Shown here: one piece after another, positions 1 through 7,376 of the stretch | Layout: every line of letters starts with the position of its first letter | Numbering within the stretch: the stretch's first letter is position 1 | Made by a program: the position numbers and the translations under genes | Assembly (NCBI GenBank): GCA_963842975.1 | Contig: CAWJIH010000009.1 | Location: 124,001 to 188,000 of the forward strand | Length of the DNA: 64,000 nucleotides | Origin: JACJWR01 sp963842975 | GTDB taxonomy: Bacteria; Actinomycetota; Actinomycetes; S36-B12; UBA10799 | Direction of reading: 5' to 3' | The notes under the pieces: generated by a model | Seen by the model: only the letters and a program-made list of their open reading frames with translations | Databases searched by the model: none | Told to the model about the DNA's origin: nothing

Positions 1-1
1 C

Positions 2-496
2 ATCACTTTGGTGGCCGACGATTCGTCCCTGCGGTCGCGAGTTGCGCAGCGGACGGCACCCACGTTGTTCACCCCTCACGCTGGGGAATTCGCCCGTCTG
101 GGCGGCGACCTGAAGAACCCGGGTGGACGCCTCGCCGCGGTGCGGACGTTGGCAGCGGATCTCGGTGCTGTGGTGTTGCTGAAAGGCGCCGACACCCTGG
201 TCGCGGCTGCCTCCGGCCCCGCCGCAGTCTCGTCGAGTGGACCACCTGACCTCGCCACCGCCGGCAGCGGCGACGTGTTGGCGGGCCTGGTCGGATCCAT
301 GCTCGCTGCCGCGAACGCTCGGGGAAGCGGCGACTTGACCGACACCGAGGTGGTCGAAATCGCCGCTGCCGGGGCATACCTGCACGGCCTTGCCGGTCGG
401 TTGGCGGCAGCCGGTGGTACCCCGATTGTGAGTGAGGACGTCCTTGGCCACGTTGCGGCGGCGGTGGCCGTTGCCCGTGCGTCCACGAGGGCGTGA
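2..496 (+). CDS. nnrD: ADP-dependent NAD(P)HX dehydratase, C-terminal part (5' end outside window)
   Basis: This is the C-terminal portion of the YjeF_C/carbohydrate-kinase-like dehydratase that repairs hydrated NADH and NADPH. The reading frame is open to the left edge, so the gene starts upstream; the TTG at 8 is internal. Visible hallmarks are TPHAGEFARL, LKGADT and the ribokinase-type nucleotide site ATAGSGDVLAGLVG, where the Asp of GSGD is the expected catalytic residue. The stop codon lies just inside the region preceding alr, which indicates translational coupling. nnrD followed by alr is a usual actinobacterial arrangement. Confidence 0.9.
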   Translation: MTLVADDSSLRSRVAQRTAPTLFTPHAGEFARLGGDLKNPGGRLAAVRTLAADLGAVVLLKGADTLVAAASGPAAVSSSGPPDLATAGSGDVLAGLVGSMLAAANARGSGDLTDTEVVEIAAAGAYLHGLAGRLAAAGGTPIVSEDVLGHVAAAVAVARASTRA

Positions 497-501
497 GGCC
501 G

Positions 502-1647
502 ATGCGCGCCTGGGCCGAGATCGATCATGATGCCCTCCGTCATAACGTCGGGGTGCTACGGGCCGCTGCCGGTGACGCGCAAGTCATGGCGGTGGTGAAG
601 GCGGACGCCTATGGGCACGGTCTGGCGCCGGTTGCGGCTACGGTCCGGGAGGCGGGCGCCGATTGGCTGGGTGTGGCCTTGCCCGCTGAAGCTCTTGCGT
701 TACGTGCAACTGGCGACACCGGCCCGCTGCTGTGTTGGTTGGCCGTGCCCGGTGACCCGTTTGCCGAGTGCATCGACGCGGGCATTGACGTCAGCGCCTA
801 CGACGAACGGATGCTCGCGGAGGTCATCGAGGCGGCTCGGGTGACCGGCGCCCCAGCACGGGTGCACCTCAAAGTTGACACCGGCCTGTCGCGGGGAGGC
901 GCCATGCCGCCGTGGCAGGACTTCTTCACCCAGGCCAAACGGGCCGAGGCCGACGGCGTGATCCAGGTCGTGGGGATCTGGTCGCATTTCGCCTACGCAG
1001 ACGAGCCCAGACACCCCACCGTCACCTCTCAGGTGGAGGCATTCGAGGCTGCCTGCGAAGCCGCCACACGGGCCGGATTGCGGCCGCAACTGCGCCATCT
1101 GGCGAACTCCGCCGCCACCCTCGCGCTACCTGGCACGCACTACGACCTGGTGCGCCCCGGGATCGCCGTGTACGGCATCTCGCCGGGAGCCGCAGTGGGC
1201 ACCGAGGCCGAACTGGGACTGCGCCCGGTGATGACACTGAAGTCGCGATTCGTCTCCGTGAAGCAACTCCCGGCGGGGAGCGGAATCTCCTACGGCCACC
1301 AATACGTCACCCCACGGAACACCACCGCTGGGCTGATCCCGCTGGGGTATGCCGATGGGATTCCTCGGGCGGCCACGAATGTGGGTCCAGTGCTGGCAGC
1401 CGGACAGGTGCGAACCATCGCGGGGCGGGTATGCATGGACCAGGTGGTGGTTGATCTCGACTCGGCGCCCGCTCAGGCTGGCGACGAGGTGGTGCTGTTC
1501 GGTGACGCCGCCAACGGCCACCCCACCGCCACCGAGTGGGCGAATCGCACCGACACCATTGCCTACGAGATCGTCACCCGGATCGGCCCGCGAGTGCCGC
1601 GGGTGGCAGTGAGAACCCGGACTGAAGAGGAGACCCCCCGTGGCTGA
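502..1647 (+). CDS. alr: Alanine racemase
   Basis: PLP-dependent racemase converting L-alanine to D-alanine for peptidoglycan. From the ATG at 502 the product is 381 residues. The PLP lysine is K33 in VVKADAYGHG, and the second catalytic base is Y264 in SGISYGHQY. CMDQ follows as the usual C-terminal active-site segment. A GTG at 493, overlapping the nnrD stop, is also possible, but the ATG start gives MRAWAEID, the typical family N-terminus, with GAGGG upstream. The 3' end overlaps the next hydrolase gene by 8 bases, so the genes are co-transcribed. Confidence 0.95.
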   Translation: MRAWAEIDHDALRHNVGVLRAAAGDAQVMAVVKADAYGHGLAPVAATVREAGADWLGVALPAEALALRATGDTGPLLCWLAVPGDPFAECIDAGIDVSAYDERMLAEVIEAARVTGAPARVHLKVDTGLSRGGAMPPWQDFFTQAKRAEADGVIQVVGIWSHFAYADEPRHPTVTSQVEAFEAACEAATRAGLRPQLRHLANSAATLALPGTHYDLVRPGIAVYGISPGAAVGTEAELGLRPVMTLKSRFVSVKQLPAGSGISYGHQYVTPRNTTAGLIPLGYADGIPRAATNVGPVLAAGQVRTIAGRVCMDQVVVDLDSAPAQAGDEVVLFGDAANGHPTATEWANRTDTIAYEIVTRIGPRVPRVAVRTRTEEETPRG

Positions 1648-2728
1648 GGCACCGCTGGCGATCAAAGTGGCGGGTGTGGTCGCAGCCCTGGCCACAGGTG
1701 CTGCCGCCGGGGTGGTGGCCGAGCGGCGTTTCGTGCGGCGCAAACTCACCGCAGATCCTTGGCTGCGCGACCGGCTTGGTGCGTTGCGTGGCGAGAAGGT
1801 GCTGGTCGAGGCGTCCGACGGCACCGAATTGCATGTTGAAGTGGACACACCGGAGGGATTTGATCCCACCCGGCACCCCACGGTTGTGTTCAGCCACGGC
1901 TACACCCTCAACCAGGACACCTGGCACTTCCAGCGGGAGGCCATGCGACCGTTCACCCGGCTGGTGTTCTGGGATCAACGCGCACACGGCCGATCCAAGC
2001 GCGGCCCGGCCGGAAGTCACACCATCGACCAACTCGGCCACGACCTGCACCGGGTGATCAGCGACGTGGTTCCGATGGGTCCGCTCATGCTCGTCGGGCA
2101 TTCGATGGGTGGCATGACCGTGATGTCGTTGGCGGAGCACTACCCGGAGTTGATCCGGGAGCGGGTGGACGGCGTGGCGCTGCTCGGCACCAGCGCGGCG
2201 GGAATCATGGACATGCCGCTGGGTCTCCCAGCACCGCTGGCCCGGGCTGCGAACCGCTTGACTCCGGTGGTGGCACCACAGTTGGTGGCCCGCGGCGCCC
2301 TGATCGACGCCACCCGTGAGCGGGCCAGCGACCTGAGCAAGATCATTCTGCACCGCTACAGTTTCGGTTCCAGCGTTCCGGTGGAGGTGGCAGAGTTCAC
2401 CTTCGACATGATCAACGCAACGCCGGTCGACGTGGTGGGGGAGTTCCTACCGACTTTCCAGACGCACGACAAATCCGAGGCGTTGGCGACTCTTGATGGG
2501 ATCGAAGTACTGGTCATGGTGGGAACGGCCGACCTCATGACGCCTCAGATCCACTCCCAGGAAATCATCAAACGAGTGGCACATGCCGAACTCGTGCTAC
2601 TGCCCAGCACCGGCCACATGTTGATGATGGAGCGGCCGGAGGAAGTCAACCGCGAGTTGCTGGACCTGTTCCGCCGCGCCGAACGCTCGGCGCAGGCCGC
2701 AGCTGGCGAGGCGGCGACCGACCGGTGA
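1640..2728 (+). CDS. Alpha/beta-fold hydrolase
   Basis: This 362-residue hydrolase has an N-terminal hydrophobic stretch (about residues 8-28) that could be a membrane anchor or signal. The nucleophile elbow is GHSMGG. The acid is probably the Asp of VGTADLMTP and the base the His of STGHMLMM. HGYTLN supplies the oxyanion region near residue 88. The substrate cannot be read from sequence. The GTG start is preceded by GAAGAGGAG and overlaps the alr stop; the end overlaps tsaE by four bases. An alpha/beta hydrolase between alr and tsaE is usual in actinobacteria. Confidence 0.88.
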   Translation: MAEAPLAIKVAGVVAALATGAAAGVVAERRFVRRKLTADPWLRDRLGALRGEKVLVEASDGTELHVEVDTPEGFDPTRHPTVVFSHGYTLNQDTWHFQREAMRPFTRLVFWDQRAHGRSKRGPAGSHTIDQLGHDLHRVISDVVPMGPLMLVGHSMGGMTVMSLAEHYPELIRERVDGVALLGTSAAGIMDMPLGLPAPLARAANRLTPVVAPQLVARGALIDATRERASDLSKIILHRYSFGSSVPVEVAEFTFDMINATPVDVVGEFLPTFQTHDKSEALATLDGIEVLVMVGTADLMTPQIHSQEIIKRVAHAELVLLPSTGHMLMMERPEEVNRELLDLFRRAERSAQAAAGEAATDR

Positions 2729-3192
2729 CGCTGCCGCTGGTTGACGAGGCAGCCACCGAGCAGGCTGGCGTTGCTCTGGCCACCCTGCTCCGCGCTGGCG
2801 ACTTGGTGATTTTGACCGGCCCGTTGGGAGCCGGGAAAACCACGTTCACGCGTGGGATTGGCCGCGGTTTGGGAGTGCGCGGACCGGTCGCCTCACCCAC
2901 GTTTGTGATTGCTCGGGTGCATCCCTCGATGTGCGGCGGTCCAGACCTCGTACACGTCGACGCGTATCGGCTTGCGGGTCCGGCAGACCTTGATGACCTC
3001 GATCTGGAAGCGGATGCTGCCGACTCGGTCACCGTGGTGGAGTGGGGGCGCGGCAAAGCTGAGCAGATGTCCACCGATCGGCTGGAAATCGAACTCGTCG
3101 CCGCCGGGCCAGACGGAGAACAGCGGGCCTTGACCGTGCGTGCGGCGGGCCCACGGTGGGCAGGTGTGGAAGTGGAGGGACTCCTCGCCTAG
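2725..3192 (+). CDS. tsaE: tRNA t6A modification ATPase TsaE
   Basis: Small P-loop ATPase that works with TsaB and TsaD to transfer threonylcarbamoyl to A37 of ANN-decoding tRNAs. Length is 155 residues. Walker A is GPLGAGKTT at residues 32-40, followed by TRGIGRGLG and the family segment SPTFVIARVH. HVDAYRL and VVEWG match the later conserved blocks. The GTG start overlaps the preceding stop (GTGA). tsaB and tsaD lie downstream in the same operon, which gives the full t6A partner set except the TsaC/Sua5 enzyme. Confidence 0.95.
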   Translation: MTLPLVDEAATEQAGVALATLLRAGDLVILTGPLGAGKTTFTRGIGRGLGVRGPVASPTFVIARVHPSMCGGPDLVHVDAYRLAGPADLDDLDLEADAADSVTVVEWGRGKAEQMSTDRLEIELVAAGPDGEQRALTVRAAGPRWAGVEVEGLLA

Positions 3193-3195
3193 CCT
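3190..3195 (+). promoter_or_regulatory. -10 hexamer of an internal leaderless promoter for tsaB
   Basis: TAGCCT lies six bases before the GTG of tsaB and spans the tsaE stop codon. The spacing fits transcription starting at or beside the start codon. It suggests tsaB-rimI-tsaD can also be transcribed separately from the upstream operon. Inferred from spacing only. Confidence 0.5.
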
Positions 3196-3201
3196 GGTGC
3201 G

Positions 3202-3894
3202 GTGCCGGTCATCCTCGCACTTGATACTTCGACGCCCCGGGTGTCCGTTGCGATTCTGCACGACGGCGGGGTGGCTGGAGTACGGATCGACGCCGGTCGG
3301 CGAACTGGTGCGTTGCTGGCCCCAACCGTGGCTGACCTACTGGCGGCGCACGACATTTCCCCCGACGACCTCACGGGAGTGGCGGTCGGAGTCGGCCCCG
3401 GCCCCTACACGAGCCTGCGGGTGGGAATCATGTTCGCGGCCACCGTCGGGTACGCCAGCCACGTTCAGGTAGTCGGGGCGTGCAGTCACGACGTGATCGC
3501 ACGCAAGGCCATGAACTCGTTGCCGGTCGGCGGCGTGACCAGCGACGCCACGTTCAGCGTGGCCACAGACGCCCGCCGGCGTGAGGTCTACTTGTCGCGC
3601 TACGACCGAGCCGGTACCCGGATCACCGGGCCGGTGGTGCTGCCAGCTGACGACGCCCGCTTGCGATGGCCGGACGACCACTGGGTCTCGGACGCCTCTC
3701 CCGACGCCCGTGCACTCGCAACCTGGGCAGCAACGGAGTGGCCGACGACCACCGCGGAACTCCAGGCGGTGCCGGCCCGCTGGCAGAGCGCCGCGAGCGA
3801 TGGCGCTGAGTCCGGATGGGTGCCACAGGCGTTGCTAGTGCCGCAGCCGCTGTACCTTCGGCGTCCCGACGCGACTGAACCCGTCCGCACATGA
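3202..3894 (+). CDS. tsaB: tRNA threonylcarbamoyladenosine biosynthesis protein TsaB
   Basis: ASKHA-fold scaffold partner of TsaD, 230 residues. The N-terminus MPVILALDTSTPRVSVA and the block VGVGPGPYTSLRVGI are diagnostic. The protein lacks the metal-binding histidines of TsaD, as expected of TsaB, which is non-catalytic. The GTG start at 3202 has no good ribosome binding site but has TAGCCT six bases upstream. The stop overlaps rimI by four bases (ATGA). Confidence 0.93.
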   Translation: MPVILALDTSTPRVSVAILHDGGVAGVRIDAGRRTGALLAPTVADLLAAHDISPDDLTGVAVGVGPGPYTSLRVGIMFAATVGYASHVQVVGACSHDVIARKAMNSLPVGGVTSDATFSVATDARRREVYLSRYDRAGTRITGPVVLPADDARLRWPDDHWVSDASPDARALATWAATEWPTTTAELQAVPARWQSAASDGAESGWVPQALLVPQPLYLRRPDATEPVRT

Positions 3895-4379
3895 GCACGC
3901 AAACGCTGTCCGAAAGCAGCGCCCCAGGGCACCCAGACCTGCGCCTGGTCCCGATGCGATGGTGGCACCTCGACGAGGTGGTCCGACTAGAACAGACGAC
4001 CTTTGGTGCCGGTCAGGGTGCCTGGGGCCACTCGCAGTTCTACGCCGAATTGGCCGCGCCGGGACGCTGGCTGCAGGTGCTCACCGACGGTTCGCAGGTG
4101 TGGGGGTACGTCGATGTTGCGGTGGTCGGGCGGGACGCGGACCTCATGACGATCGTGGTCGCACCGCAGCTTCGCGGGCAGGGCTGGGGGTTGCGACTAT
4201 TGGACGCTGGCCGCCGGGCCGCTGCTGAACACGGTGCCGATGTGATGTTCCTGGAAGTTCGTGCGGACAACCCGGCGCGCAGGCTCTACGAGCGCGCGGG
4301 CTTCGTCCGGATCGACACCAGGCGCGACTACTACGGACCAGGCGAAGATGCGTGTGTGATGCGAGGGAGGACGAGTTGA
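3891..4379 (+). CDS. rimI: GNAT N-acetyltransferase, RimI family
   Basis: 162-residue GCN5-type acetyltransferase. The acetyl-CoA pyrophosphate loop is LRGQGWGLRLL and the C-terminal strand carries NPARRLYERAGFVRI, a RimI-like ending. RimI acetylates the N-terminal alanine of ribosomal protein S18, and in many bacteria its gene sits between tsaB and tsaD, as here. Acetylation of other N-termini is possible. The ATG overlaps the tsaB stop. Confidence 0.88.
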   Translation: MSTQTLSESSAPGHPDLRLVPMRWWHLDEVVRLEQTTFGAGQGAWGHSQFYAELAAPGRWLQVLTDGSQVWGYVDVAVVGRDADLMTIVVAPQLRGQGWGLRLLDAGRRAAAEHGADVMFLEVRADNPARRLYERAGFVRIDTRRDYYGPGEDACVMRGRTS

Positions 4380-5440
4380 GTACGCCATCGGCTTCCGAAG
4401 ACGCCCTCGTGTTGGGGATTGAGACGTCCTGCGACGAGACCGGCATTGGGCTGGTGCGCGGCACCACATTGCTCGCCGATGCGGTTGCGTCGTCGGTCGA
4501 CGACCACGCCAGATTCGGCGGTGTGGTGCCCGAAATCGCCAGCCGTGCCCATACCGAGGCGATGTTGCCCACGCTCGCACGTGCGTGTGCCGAGGCCGGC
4601 GTGGCCCTGACTGACGTTGATGCAGTCAGCGTGACCGCTGGGCCGGGTTTGGCCGGCGCTTTGCTGGTCGGAACGTCGGCCGCGCAGGCACTGGCCTGGT
4701 CGCTGGGGGTGCCGTTGTACGGGGTCAACCATCTGGCAGCACACGTGGCCGTGGACCGGCTTGAGCATGGCCCGCTGCCGGAGCCCGCCATCGCACTGCT
4801 GGTCTCCGGCGGGCACACAAGTCTGCTGCAAGTCGACGACATCACAGCCGAAGTGACCCCACTGGGCGCCACCTTGGACGATGCCGCAGGGGAGGCCTTC
4901 GACAAGGTGGCTCGACTGCTAGACCTGCCATTTCCGGGCGGTCCGCACATCGATCGAGTAGCCACCGAAGGTGACCCCAAAGCGATCCGCTTCCCGCGTG
5001 GGCTCACCGCGGCCAAGGATCAGGCCCGCCACGCTCACGACTTCTCGTTCTCCGGTTTGAAGACCTCGGTGGCACGGTGGGTGCAGGCGCAACGGGACGA
5101 CGGCCAAGCCATTGCGGTAGCCGACGTTGCGGCTTCCTTCCAGGAGGCGGTGGTCGACGTCCTCACAGCGAAAGCCATCGCCGCCTGCCGCCAGACCGGG
5201 GTGGAGCATCTGCTCATCGGTGGGGGTGTGGCGGCCAACACCCGACTTCGCGCCCTCGCGCAGGCTCGCTGCGACGCAGCCGGGGTGAGCCTGCGAATCC
5301 CTCGTCCGGGGCTGTGCACGGACAACGGGGCGATGGTTGCCGCGTTAGGTGCGGCCCTGGTGCAGGCCGGGGTGGAGCCGTCGCCCTTGGGAATCGCCGC
5401 GGACTCTTCGGCTCCGGTCACCGAGGTGTTGGTCGGCTAG
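4376..5440 (+). CDS. tsaD: tRNA N6-adenosine threonylcarbamoyltransferase TsaD
   Basis: Catalytic subunit of t6A synthesis, 354 residues from the TTG at 4376. That TTG overlaps the rimI stop and has GGAGG five bases upstream; a GTG at 4352 is an unlikely alternative. LGIETSCDETG begins the ASKHA fold. The metal-binding pair is H119 and H123 in NHLAAH. LLVSGGHTSL and GGGVAANTRLR are further family blocks. It ends the operon; a convergent methyltransferase gene begins 24 bases later. Confidence 0.95.
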   Translation: MSTPSASEDALVLGIETSCDETGIGLVRGTTLLADAVASSVDDHARFGGVVPEIASRAHTEAMLPTLARACAEAGVALTDVDAVSVTAGPGLAGALLVGTSAAQALAWSLGVPLYGVNHLAAHVAVDRLEHGPLPEPAIALLVSGGHTSLLQVDDITAEVTPLGATLDDAAGEAFDKVARLLDLPFPGGPHIDRVATEGDPKAIRFPRGLTAAKDQARHAHDFSFSGLKTSVARWVQAQRDDGQAIAVADVAASFQEAVVDVLTAKAIAACRQTGVEHLLIGGGVAANTRLRALAQARCDAAGVSLRIPRPGLCTDNGAMVAALGAALVQAGVEPSPLGIAADSSAPVTEVLVG

Positions 5441-5463
5441 GCGACTGGTGCGCGTGTGGTGGA

Positions 5464-6771
5464 TCAGACCGGGCGGCACAGGCACACGTACGTCGTTCGG
5501 GCCGGGCCAAGACTCATGACGACCAGGACGCCGCGGGCGCCGGATCCGGGCAGTTTCAGTTCGCTGCGCACACGTGTCGGATCGAGCCGGCGTCCCCGGC
5601 CGGTGACCTCGAGGTGACCGATTCCGTGTTCGGCGCACGCCGCTCGCAGACGCCGCGGATCATAGGTTCCGGAGTCCAGCACCTGCCACGAGCGCGCGGC
5701 AGGCGTGAGCACCGGCGACATCGGTTCCGACGATGCGAGGTACGCCAGGTGGGAGTCGACTAGGCGAGCACCTGCGGCGGTTGCGAATTCAGCGACCACC
5801 CCGGAGCGCACGATTGCCGGATCCGGGTCGAACAGGTACTCGCCGGACAGCGGTGGGTGCGCGGTTGCTGGCGGCGGGGCGGAGTCGGCAACAATCCGCA
5901 CCAGGGCGCGGCCATCCTCGTCGAGGATGACTGCGGATCGGCGGTGAGGTGCAGCAACTGCGACGTCTGCCCGCCACCAGGACACGCAGGTCTCAAGTAG
6001 TTGGCCGCCTTGCGAAAGCCACTCGGCGTCCACCTGGCAGCCGGGGACCTCGGTGATCTCCTCGTGCGGCAGACCCGGCGCTGCCTTGACCATCAGCACC
6101 CGGGGGGACGCGGGTGCGGCGCCCACCCGTTGCGCTTGGGCCAGCACCCACGCCCACGGCGGTGACCACTGCTGTGGATCGTCCAGACGCAGGTGTCGGC
6201 CATCCGGGCGCCGCTGTTCAGATCGACGTGAGGGGTCCACGAACCAGGCGTCGGCTTCGCTGGCCAAGTCCAACACAGCCGGGTCGGTGCATGATCCGAC
6301 GATCACTTCCACCGGCTGCCCGGCCGCTGTGCGGCGGGTGTTGGCCGCGGCTAACGACGCCGTCGTCGGATCCTGCTCCACGGCTACCACCGACATCCCA
6401 GCCCGTGCGAAGGCCAGTGCATCCAGACCCAGCCCGCAGGTCAGATCGGCCACGGATCGGATTCCTGCTGCCCGCAGCGTCGCCGCCCGATAGTGGCTGG
6501 TGGCCGGCCTCGACGCCTGCTCCAAACCGCTGGAAGTCCACAACAACTCCCGACCCAAGGGGCCGAACCTCTGCTCGGCGCGGGCCGCTAACTCCGCCTG
6601 CACGGTGGCGGCCCGGATGAGTTCGTCGGTCGCGGCTGGGTAGCGGCGCTGCAGTATCCCGCGAGCTGCCAACGCATCAAGGCCCATCGCGGCGTCGATC
6701 ACAGCGCGGCCCAATTCAGAGTCCAGGATCGCCGGAGGCGGCGCGCTTGTGGGTGTCTCACTGTGCTGCAC
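5464..6771 (-). CDS. Class I SAM-dependent methyltransferase with THUMP-like C-terminal domain
   Basis: 435 residues from the GTG at 6771, which has AGAGG six bases upstream. A longer version starting at 6852 would run into a CIRCE operator and is less likely. The SAM-binding motif VADLTCGLGLDALAFA sits near residue 110, followed by VVAVEQDP. VDPSRR resembles the DPPR-type catalytic region of RNA or DNA methyltransferases. The C-terminus has a ferredoxin-like THUMP-type segment ending in ARTTYVCLCRPV. The substrate is unknown; an RNA target is a reasonable guess. It is transcribed divergently from groES. Confidence 0.8.
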   Translation of the reverse strand: MQHSETPTSAPPPAILDSELGRAVIDAAMGLDALAARGILQRRYPAATDELIRAATVQAELAARAEQRFGPLGRELLWTSSGLEQASRPATSHYRAATLRAAGIRSVADLTCGLGLDALAFARAGMSVVAVEQDPTTASLAAANTRRTAAGQPVEVIVGSCTDPAVLDLASEADAWFVDPSRRSEQRRPDGRHLRLDDPQQWSPPWAWVLAQAQRVGAAPASPRVLMVKAAPGLPHEEITEVPGCQVDAEWLSQGGQLLETCVSWWRADVAVAAPHRRSAVILDEDGRALVRIVADSAPPPATAHPPLSGEYLFDPDPAIVRSGVVAEFATAAGARLVDSHLAYLASSEPMSPVLTPAARSWQVLDSGTYDPRRLRAACAEHGIGHLEVTGRGRRLDPTRVRSELKLPGSGARGVLVVMSLGPARTTYVCLCRPV

Positions 6772-6845
6772 TTGGCGCCTCTCGTCGGACTGGGCTCTGA
6801 CTGACGTGCTGCTGAGTTTTTCTGCACACGCACACAGCCCGCCTA

Positions 6846-6872
6846 TTGGCACTCCGAATGGGTGAGTGCTAA
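6846..6872. promoter_or_regulatory. CIRCE operator 1 (HrcA site)
   Basis: TTGGCACTC-N9-GAGTGCTAA, which differs by one base from the CIRCE consensus TTAGCACTC-N9-GAGTGCTAA. It lies about 115 bases upstream of groES. HrcA repressor binding here is well established for groESL operons. Confidence 0.95.
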
Positions 6873-6880
6873 CGTAGGTG

Positions 6881-6907
6881 CTGGCACTCGCAAGGTGTGA
6901 GTGCCAG
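6881..6907. promoter_or_regulatory. CIRCE operator 2 (HrcA site)
   Basis: CTGGCACTC-N9-GAGTGCCAG, a perfect 9-bp inverted repeat with the CIRCE spacing. Its centre is 35 bp from that of operator 1. Its arms are fully self-complementary although each end base deviates from the consensus. Confidence 0.93.
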
Positions 6908-6985
6908 CGGAAACGTCACCCGCACCGCGACGGCGGTTGGCATTCCACCACCATGCGTATCCACGTCCACTATGGAGGTTAGACC

Positions 6986-7285
6986 GTGTCGGTCGCCATC
7001 AAGCCGCTCGAGGACCGAATCCTCGTGCAACAGCTCGACGCCGAGCAGAAGACTCAGTCGGGTCTGGTTATTCCGGACACCGCCAAGGAGAAGCCACAAG
7101 AGGGCAAGGTCCTCGCCGTGGGTCCCGGCCGTTTCAACGAGGACGGCGACGAGCGCGTTCCCATGGATGTCAGCGTCGGCGATGTCGTCGTTTACTCCAA
7201 GTACGGGGGAACCGAGATCAAGTACCAAGGTGAGGAGTACCTCATCCTGTCGGCCCGCGACGTCCTCGCGATCGTCGAGAAGTAA
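6986..7285 (+). CDS. groES: Co-chaperonin GroES
   Basis: 99-residue heptameric lid of the GroEL chaperonin. IKPLEDRILVQ and the mobile loop around GLVIPDTAKEKPQEG are diagnostic, with YSKYGGTEIKYQGEEYLIL near the end. The GTG at 6986 has GGAGG at 6974-6978. Two CIRCE elements upstream imply heat-inducible control by HrcA. groEL follows after 91 bases that contain a stable hairpin. Confidence 0.97.
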   Translation: MSVAIKPLEDRILVQQLDAEQKTQSGLVIPDTAKEKPQEGKVLAVGPGRFNEDGDERVPMDVSVGDVVVYSKYGGTEIKYQGEEYLILSARDVLAIVEK

Positions 7286-7300
7286 TTCCACGCACGCGAC

Positions 7301-7344
7301 ACGCCCCGGGTACAGCACAGTGCACCACGCTGCACCCGGGGCGT
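7301..7344 (+). other. Stable hairpin between groES and groEL
   Basis: An 11-bp perfect stem pairs ACGCCCCGGGT (7301-7311) with ACCCGGGGCGT (7334-7344) around a 22-base loop. No T-run follows, so it is not a normal intrinsic terminator. It could protect transcript ends after processing or tune the groES to groEL ratio. Confidence 0.75.
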
Positions 7345-7376
7345 TGTGCGCGATCGAGTAAGCAAACGGAGAACAG

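Noticed and set aside
6772..6852. Longer start of the methyltransferase at the GTG at 6852
   Set aside because: It would place the coding region in the CIRCE operator; the GTG at 6771 has a proper ribosome binding site.
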